From NCBI GenBank assembly GCA_002633005.1, contig NMRA01000067.1:729880-765225 (forward strand): 35,346 nucleotides of DNA. The letters are read 5' to 3'. The stretch comes from Phoronis australis. Its lineage: Eukaryota > Phoronida > Phoronidae. The notes beneath the pieces are model-generated. The model worked only from the letters and a program-made list of their open reading frames with translations. It was not told the DNA's origin and did not search any database. Shown one piece after another: positions 23,001 to 32,000 of the stretch; positions within the stretch are counted from its first letter, which is position 1, and the number at the start of each line of letters is the position of its first letter. Both the position numbers and the translations under genes were made by a program.

Positions 23001-26000
23001 CCTTAAAGGTAGAGAAAACAAAAAATGTCTGCAATGCAAAGCAACTTTTCCATACATGGTCGTGTTAAAAGTGTCCAAACAAAGAAGTCAGAGAAGTGCT
23101 GGTGATGTATTTGTGGGATTTTTCTCCATGACTTCAATAAACATGTTGAAAATGACCCCTGATTTAAAGGCGAAGGCAACCTTTTTCCATGTCATTTTGA
23201 GCTAAAATAAGTTTGGTTGGTTATCCTAGACATATTTCCCACTTAATTACAGCTTTTCGTAATTTTATTAATTACTCGTCCGCTACTGCGGAAGTGACGT
23301 TTTAGGAGACAAGCATTTCCTGCCACTTGGTTTTGCGTAGACGTTACCGTGCGAATCTGTTCTATTCTACTTTTGTTTTGTGCTGTTTTTCAACAATTGT
23401 CGCCACCACTTACCATCGGCGAGTATTCTGCGGCAAGATAGGTTAGTAGAGAACTCAACTACGTTGGATTTAGGGAATGTTTAGTGTGTTGTAAGCTGTA
23501 AATGGCTGAAGTCGGTGACCCGTATCACAGTGACAGTAGTGTGAGTGACGGAGACCTTCTTCACAGCAGTGGTGACGAGGATTTTTTTCACGGACATTCA
23601 GTGGGTGGGTACATGTTTGAGCCCGAGTTAACGAGGCAGAGTACGCACAGGCATAGGCAGCTGTTGAGAGAAACGAGGCGGCTACTGAGAACAGACGAGG
23701 TGACACATCTTGGTGCAAATGCACTGTGTGCGTTGTTATCCATACCTCAATGGAATGCTTGTGCTGTTCAGAGTTCGACGAGGCCAAGCCACTACTGGAC
23801 ATGGTTAAGTGGACCTCCGGCATACCACGGACACAGGAACAACTGTCCCGCACTCAGTTGCCAGAGTCTCCCGCGACACACTCCCACTAGATGGTGACCT
23901 GAGCACCCAAACTGCTTACATCGTGTCGTGTGACTCCCTCGCCACACACCTGGCACCTTCTAAATAGNNNNNNNNNNNNNNNNNNNNNNNNNNNNNNNNN
24001 NNNNNNNNNNNNNNNNNNNNNNNNNNNNNNNNNNNNNNNNNNNNNNNNNNNNNNNNNNNNNNNNNNNNNNNNNNNNNNNNNNNNNNNNNNNNNNNNNNNN
24101 NNNNNNNNNNNNNNNNNNNNNNNNNNNNNNNNNNNNNNNNNNNNNNNNNNNNNNNNNNNNNNNNNNNNNNNNNNNNNNNNNNNNNNNNNNNNNNNNNNNN
24201 NNNNNNNNNNNNNNNNNNNNNNNNNNNNNNNNNNNNNNNNNNNNNNNNNNNNNNNNNNNNNNNNNNNNNNNNNNNNNNNNNNNNNNNNNNNNNNNNNNNN
24301 NNNNNNNNNNNNNNNNNNNNNNNNNNNNNNNNNNNNNNNNNNNNNNNNNNNNNNNNNNNNNNNNNNNNNNNNNNNNNNNNNNNNNNNNNNNNNNNNNNNN
24401 NNNNNNNNNNNNNNNNNNNNNNNNNNNNNNNNNNNNNNNNNNNNNNNNNNNNAAGGTCTCCGTCACTCACACTACTGTCACTGTGATACGGGTCACCGAC
24501 TCCAGCCATTTTCAGCTTACAACACACTAAACAATCCCTAAATCCAACGTAGTTGAGTTCTCTACTAACCTATCTTGCCGCAGAATACTCGCCGATGGAA
24601 AGTCGTGGCGACAATTGGTGAAAAATAGCACAAAACAAAAGTAGAATTGAACAGATTCGCACAGTAAGCTCAACGCAAAACCAAGTGGCGGGAAGCGCTT
24701 GCCTCCTAAAACGTCACTTCCGGAATAGAGGACGAGTAATTAATAAAATTACGAAAAGCTGTAATTAAGTGAAAAATATGTCTAGGATAACCAACCAACC
24801 TTATTTTAGCTCAAAATGACATGGAAAAAGGTTGCCTTCGCCTTTAACCAGTGCAGTGCAAAGTATTGTTCTACGGTTTTGTCTACTGACTAAGGCAATG
24901 AAGAACAGTGTGTTCAAAGAGTACACTGATGTTGACTATACTTTAGTGTTGTCTTATGTCTATGATCGAACAGTTGCTCAGTGGATTAATCCCTGCTGAC
25001 ATGGTTCTATTACGTCTATTTTGAAGCAACAAATTCAGTTGTAAGCAATGCATCATGTCAGATTTTCAACACTGCATGTTTGTGTTATGTGTGTTTGGTT
25101 TTTAGCTCGATTTTGCTTCATGAGTTACTGTCTTCTATTAGTGCCAGCCTAAACTGTGTCAGTGAAGGACACAAGACTGACTTTTTTATTTTCATTCCAG
25201 TTGAGAGTGTTCAGTCGACCGTCTCAAGCGCGCACATCAGTTATACTCGTGAATCTGTCATTGGCTTCAATTTTTATTTATCTTCTCATTTTTCGAGTGA
25301 CGGAGGATTCCTCTGAGGTAATTGTGCTCATACTTAATTGTCGTGAACCAAACCCAGTGTGAAATTGAGCTCAAGTTCACCAATTATTAATCAGTTAACC
25401 AACCGTGAAACTCTTGCCAACTCCCTAAAGGGGCTGGTACAATGTAAAATATGTAGTTGAATCCCCCTGGTGTTAATATCCCAAGGTTACTTTTCTTAGT
25501 ACTTTGATCAGTATCAACAGAGTATCAATATCAAATTGATGGTATCTGTGGTAAACTGATGCTGCAAGTCATTAAACCAAATATCATCCACACTGTTGTG
25601 GCTGAGAGGATATTGACTAACCTTACAGGTTAAAGGCTTTGATTTATGTGAACACCATGAAATGAGTGGTGTTCATTGATTACTTAAGGAAAGATTTGTC
25701 ACCACTGACTTTTCATTTTATTCTAGTTTGTGATTTTGGCTTGACATTAGAAACTCAACCTGTTTCACTGCCTCTCAGTTGTGATTTGCCAATAAATTTG
25801 CACAAGAACCACGAGCCTCAAATCTCAATATGACAAACACTGATAATAGTTCTTTTTGTATATAGAGCATAGCAGGGCAATTGCCGCTTTAGTGGTGATA
25901 GTTCTCAACAACAAACCACCATAGTTCCACTGGGTTTTTGTATCTCCTCGAATAGTGATGTGGGACAAAAGACTATGTGAACGCATAACAATGGACTAGG

Positions 26001-29000
26001 TTGATACCGTACACGAAAAAAGTAATGAGACTGTTTCCTCGCCATGACAGCTAATTGTGTGAACTACACAAATGACTGGTAATAACTGTTATGGTGGCAA
26101 AACTCTTAATTACAGCGTGGCTTAGCCACTTTCCTGTTAATTCCCCTTCATTCTCGAACATCATGGGAGACTACTCTGACGGTCATCAGGGGAGACTACT
26201 CTGACATTGAATTTAGCTTCTACCCAGCTGCCATGATGGGAGATTCTGGGTGATTCTGTCTTTTAATAACTTTGTGTACATTGGTCTCATAGGACAGAAT
26301 TAAGTCTAGACTGACGGGAGGTCCTATGTTACTTTAAGTGTAGAAAATAAGTTCTGAATGCTACTTTACAGTCTTCATCAACAGCGCTTCTACATGCTTT
26401 CCGAACTTAGAAATAACTTCAAGCTTCAGTACACTTTGAGACTAGTTTTATAGTTGTTACTGGTCCAACTCAAAAGTTTCTGCTTTAGCACGAAAATTGG
26501 GAAAGCTCACACTCAGTTCTACTTCACAACACTGTAATGAATAAGCTGACCCACATATTTCACATTCCGGGCTTGGCTATTCAGAATTTATAAGTTGTAA
26601 TAAAACATTCATCTTCTCAGCTAGGACCATAAACCTTTTGTTAAGCTGTGTTTAGTTATGCAGCAGTCTAACTGGGAGAGTTGTATGACTAAGAGCAGGG
26701 ACTGTTTTCACTGACCTTGCAAGTCAATTGCAAAATGCTTATTGTGTATGAACTGACACCCATGATTTACAACTGCAAAATTGTAAACTGCTAAGCAGAC
26801 TACTTACCCCTTCCAAGCCCCGAATCTGACTGAGCAAGTTGACCATGTCTGTATTCTTTACTTGGCGAAATAAATTTTGCCAAGTATGTTGCTCTTCCAC
26901 TAAGTTTGTTTTTTTTTTTTTGTTTGTTCGCACGATACAGGCCGCAATTTTCGTCCGATCATCATGAAATTTACACATAACACGTACTTCCGGAAGTACT
27001 GGAAGCCTATTGTTTTTCGTCGAAATCGGATCCAAGATGTGGCGGCCATTTTGTTTTCATTTTAAGATTCAAAGGCTTCTGGAGGCTACAGTTTTTACGT
27101 TCAGAGCTGAAAATCAGCACAATGAATGGCCCGGATGTGCATTACGTATATGCCGGAAATTGTTTACTTCCGGTTAAAGATGGCGGAAATATCGGCGATC
27201 GTGCATGCTCACCTCGATTTTGGGCTAAAAACGTTTTCTCCCGTAGAGGGCGCATTATGAGACCAATTCCTTCGAATTTTTACAAGTATTAGTTTCTTAT
27301 GACATGCTATTGCTTTCAAGATGGCGGTTTTGGCGCATGTTGACCTATTTTCAGCCGTACTTAGGTGCCGAAAATGACGTGAATTTTTGCATGTGGATTC
27401 TTTAACGTATACTCTTTCATATGAACTGTAACAATTTTTTTCTCAGACTTACCGTTTTCGAGTTGTTTGACTTTGAATTTCTTAAAAAAACGCAAAATTT
27501 CAATTTTTTCGAAAAATTTACGGCATTAGGCGATACCATCAGTTTAGATAGAATTTTGAACGAGCTTTCAGAAGATGTTTTCCATTTTTCGCTAGAACGT
27601 CTACTTTTTGAGTTATTTGAGATTTTCTGATAACGCTGTTCCTTTGTTGAGCGCTCTTGCTGCATTGATTTTGGTTTATCTTCTATTGAACTAGACTGTA
27701 GCCTATTTCTTATTGATTTATGACATCTAAGTTCGTCATATGAATGTTGTGATGTTGTTCATCATCGCCACCACCGTCATCATATTCGTCATCATCGTCA
27801 TCATCTTCGTCATCATCTCCGTCGTTGTCTTTTCTGTTAACTTCGCCAAGTGTCGCTCAAAACTGTAGCCTTTTTCTTACTGATTTCGGACTTCAACATT
27901 CGTCATGTGTATGTTGTTATTACTTCTTTTGTTCAACCTCGCCACCATCGTCGTCATATTCGTCATCTTCGTCATCATCTTTATCGTCATCTTCTTGGTT
28001 AATTTCGCCAAGGTTCGCTCCTCGGAGCGCTTTCATCTTAAGTGTCCCCTCTTCTACTCTGAAATTTGTTATATTGCGTGTTAACATTATTTTACTGATA
28101 GTGTCTTGTATTGTTTTAGGTGTGGATCACTTCTCTTGGCTTCGTGCTTGGCGTGTGTGTGTTTGGTTCTACCTGTTTATATGGGGTACTGGCTGTGGAG
28201 AATGCCCCCTCCCATTTGTCTGGATCGGCCAATGCTTTCGTAGCCCTGGGAGCCAATGGTAAGCACTGGTGCACTGTATGACTTCCAATACTTCAAAAGC
28301 TTTGTAATAATAGCCAGACACAATTTGGCATCAGTTGCACATACTTTGCACAGCAGTTGTCAATATTTTGTTTGCAGTTCCAAAGTTTTCTCCTGGATGT
28401 TTTCGTTACCGAGATATCCCCCCATGGAATATGTGCCCATTTTCAATATGAATTCCCATGAAATTGGCAGTATTAAGGTGACATTACCTTATGGCAGTGG
28501 TGTGACATATACCAATGGCCATGAGTCACCACTCCTCAACCTAGGGTGTTATAAATTAGTATTGCTGGATATTTATAGAACTGGCTTACTACACTAGACT
28601 GCATTGCTGAGCAGCCTTCAAGTGCAGCACACTAGGTGACATGCGAAACTTAACTGTATGAGTTATGCAGCTGTGTGGCTAATTGAATTTACAAATCCTA
28701 AATAGCCAGCATTGTGAGTTTTATGAATCTTCAGTTTGAGAAAACCAGTCATCACCGAGATGTGGACTTGTAGCCTGCAAATCAGAAAATGTTGGTTTTT
28801 AATTTGAATTTTATAGTAGCAGTTCAATAATGACTATTGTCTGTGTAAGCTCTGTGTGCAGAACAGCTTAGCTTCAAGGGAAGTTACACACCTGCAACTT
28901 AAGAATGTGTTATTGGTCAGTTGCCATGGCTACAGCAAGTGTAGGGTATGTTGGAGTGTGCACATGTTGCTCACTGGTGCTGTGTGATAAGTTCTGTATA

Positions 29001-32000
29001 TTGTTATTGATTTAAACTCGAAATTTTCCTAAATCAAATTGGATGTGATTTGAAGGCTTTGAAACAGGAACTAATCTAATATTTGAGAAGCCCAGGGGGG
29101 GAGGCTGGTCATTCCCGACACTTCCCATATGAGGGTATTTCAAATGGGGTCACCCTAAGGTCACATGACAGGGAGGTATCCAGGTCTGAGGTATCTCCCC
29201 AAAATACATGGCTCCCAACATCTGCTGATCATCAGTGACATTTATAGTATAAATAGATGGTAGTAAACAGTGACATTTATAGTATAAATAGATGGTAGTA
29301 AACAGTGACATTTATAGTATAAATAGATGGTAGTAAACAGTGACATTTATAGTATAAATAGATTGTAGTAAACAGTGATCTTGGTGTACGTAGGTTCCAA
29401 TAAAATTTATCAGATAATGTTAATTTTTTGTTTAGCTTCCCTCAGTTTTTGCTGAACTTAGTTTTGAATACAGGCCATCTTTTTAGTTCTGTCTTGGATG
29501 TTATTTTTGGATTTACCAATTTTAAAGCTTAAACTTGACTTTCACAAAAAGCAGCTTTTGATTTAGAGCACTCACCATAATTAAATTGGTCGCAATGTTA
29601 CTTTGTCAAATTAGAGGTGATTTCAGGACCTCATAAGCACTGAGAATCGTTATTGCTAGAGACTGTGCTTTGACCAATTTCTAACCAATTTTAGAGTAGA
29701 ATTTTGAAGATTGAAAGACCAAAGAGTTTGTGAGAAATTCGCATTTAAAATTAACATTTGAAAAAGTAATTGGGTTTGAAATAATAACATGTTTTTGGTA
29801 AGACTAATGACACAGCTCTAAAACCACTGACAAAATCTAAGGATGGGGTATGTTTTGCCACGCACAGCCAGAACTGCGGTGCAGAGAATTTATTATCAAT
29901 GAAGCTGGGTATAAGTGCATAGGTGTGTTTTGGGGTAGCACCATGTGCCAGCTAAACGCATGACAGTTGCCTCTTCCCTGTGTGGCTAGCATAATTCTTT
30001 AATACAGAATTTCACATTTGAACCCATGTACTTGGCTCATATTGGATAGTGCTTAGAATTTACCTCTTTTAAGAGGATTTCCTCTTTTTTGATTTCGATT
30101 TCCTCTTATTTCATTCCAGTTTCCTCGTTCTTCATCACTTTTTTATCCTTATTGTGACTTTATTCATGTTAAAACCTTTATCTCAGACAAAATTTAAAAC
30201 ACGAAAAATATTTATATCACATGCAAGCTTATTTATTTGTGGAAGATTTACACCTGAGAAAATTTCCTGTTTTTTGTCATCGGTCATTCCAAGCCCTGAT
30301 TTGAGTTTCTCTATTGAAACATCCTGGGTGTTTAACTGAGTAGATATGTTATGTCACTTTAAAATTGTGCAAAATGACAGATGTATATGGGACAGACTAT
30401 GGTCACTATGGCAATTGTCAGATATAACTTTCCCACATTTTGAGAACCAGTTTGGTGCACATTATTTAGTGGAGAAAACTGGTTCTCAACATGGGGCAGG
30501 TTATATCTGACTATTACCATTAGTATTGTCAATTATTGTTAACTGGCAAGTTAATACTGTTCAGCAGTATAATGTTTGTTTAGAGTAGTCCAATTTCATC
30601 TCTCTCAACACATTATAGTGAGCTCTCCCAATCACCCATTATCTCTACTCACACAAGCACTCAGGGCTTGCACTGGAGCATGTGACATTCTCACGTGGGA
30701 TTTTGACTTCCAACTCAGATATTTATAAAACGGTCTCTCTGACCTTCCAATCACCAATGTGGGACAAAAATATTTGGAAACTGCACTTTCTTTCATTTTC
30801 AAGGACTTACAACATTGCTGTGATTTTTTCACAATATTAACTGTTACAGAGAACTGGACATGTGGAAGCGACATATATCCTGTTACCTAGCTGTGGACCA
30901 AGACCCTAAATGTTGCTATAATCTGGAATAAACTGAGATATCATTGGTAAAAAATGAGAAAATAAAATTTCACTTGTCTACCTTATTGTGTCAAGGATCG
31001 TTGGTGAGATTTTAGGGCATGTTCCTGACCGATCAAATTTCAATGATTGATCTGACAACTAAACTCACAGGCCGTAGAATCTATCGACTACTGACGCCAA
31101 CACCTTGTAATACTAATAAAACACGTTTCTGAGTTAGTGATTCTGAGATTCGGGTGCCTTTGGGAGGAAGTGCTGTCTCTAGGCTGGCCTTCGTTGTTTC
31201 CGAAAGGCTGAACGCGTCAGCGGAGCATTAAATCAGGAATCAAGAGTAGAATGTGCCGATTCATTATTGAACTTGGATTAGATGCCATTAACAGGATTAA
31301 GTCAATTATCTAAGCAGGGGAGATAATCCCGATGAATGATGTGATTACGGATGGACTAAGGCGTACTGTGGGAACAGTTGTCGTGTTGCGAGTTGTCACG
31401 GCACGACTTGCTCCACTTCAAACGCATTGACACGACTTTAGATCGCACATTGGATTAGCTTAGGTCATTCACACGAAGACTGTCTGCGCCTGCTTGCATG
31501 AACAATAGCGAATGTTCAAACCATTGGTATCTTCGCTATTATGCAAGCGTGAAGGACGGAGATGATCCCCAGTCCGCCTTGCCCCAGTTTGTGCTTAGAG
31601 GTGTAATTGAAACTGGAACAGCTGATCGAGTGCAGATTGTGCTGCCCCTCCACAGGGTGTCAGAAATCGTCTCTGCCGTGTCAGCTTAATTGCTCCGTGT
31701 CAGTCGTGTTTACACGCACTCACTTGCAGCCGATCACGAGCTGGTCCGTGTTAGTTTCTCCATGACAACTGCCTCCCGTGTAAATTCATCTTTATATAAA
31801 TAATACTTCATAAATGATGTAAGTCATTGAGGTTTGTATTGTTCACGCTCGTGATGGAATCCTGAAAACAACAAACCTTGCCTTGTGTGCTGGGAAAACT
31901 TGTGGAAGTGAAAAAGTAAAAGCTCTTGAAAAAAGATGAATAAAAACTCGTGTGAGGATAATGTACTGATGTCTACTGTTAGAAGTAGGGTCTTATTTCA

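Larger units (their letters stand above)
23164..24847. mobile_element. DNA transposon with ~395-base inverted terminal arms, interrupted by an assembly gap
   Basis: The left arm (from 23164) and the right arm (24453-24847) are long inverted repeats, starting AAGGCGAAGGCAACC and ending GGTTGCCTTCGCCTT, flanked on both sides by TTAA. Both TA and TTAA target duplications fit. The arms differ at scattered positions, so they are two real, diverged arms rather than an assembly echo. Each arm contains the same coding start (MAxVGDPYHSDSSVSDGDL) reading inward. The left copy continues into a P2X7-tail-like zinc-binding domain. The gap (23968-24452) sits at the centre of the inverted structure. Superfamily is uncertain. 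Confidence 0.8.
21019..25200 (+). other. SLC37A4 intron 7
   Basis: A 4.2-kb intron containing two types of dispersed repeat (21109-21300 and 22284-22352), the large TIR transposon 23164-24847 and an assembly gap. No exon seems to be missing, since the loop between DRM and LRVF has the same length as in the remembered human protein. Confidence 0.7.
25318..28119 (+). other. SLC37A4 intron 8
   Basis: Gene-free; contains repeat copies at 26563-26650 and 26934-27640 and the 167-base tandem duplication at 27696-28030. Confidence 0.7.

Noticed and set aside
23916-24541. 203-codon and 168-codon frames across the gap
   Set aside because: They consist mostly of N and carry no information.
23164-24847. 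Inverted arms as an assembly artefact
   Set aside because: The arms differ at many scattered positions, including one residue in the shared ORF start, so they are separate diverged sequences.
27825-28262. 145-codon plus-strand frame with a Ser run
   Set aside because: Ser-rich part is the trinucleotide tandem repeat, and the rest overlaps SLC37A4 exon 9 in the wrong frame.
31498-31689. 63-codon frame in a less repetitive section of intron 9
   Set aside because: No recognised motif or splice context; too short to support as a gene.
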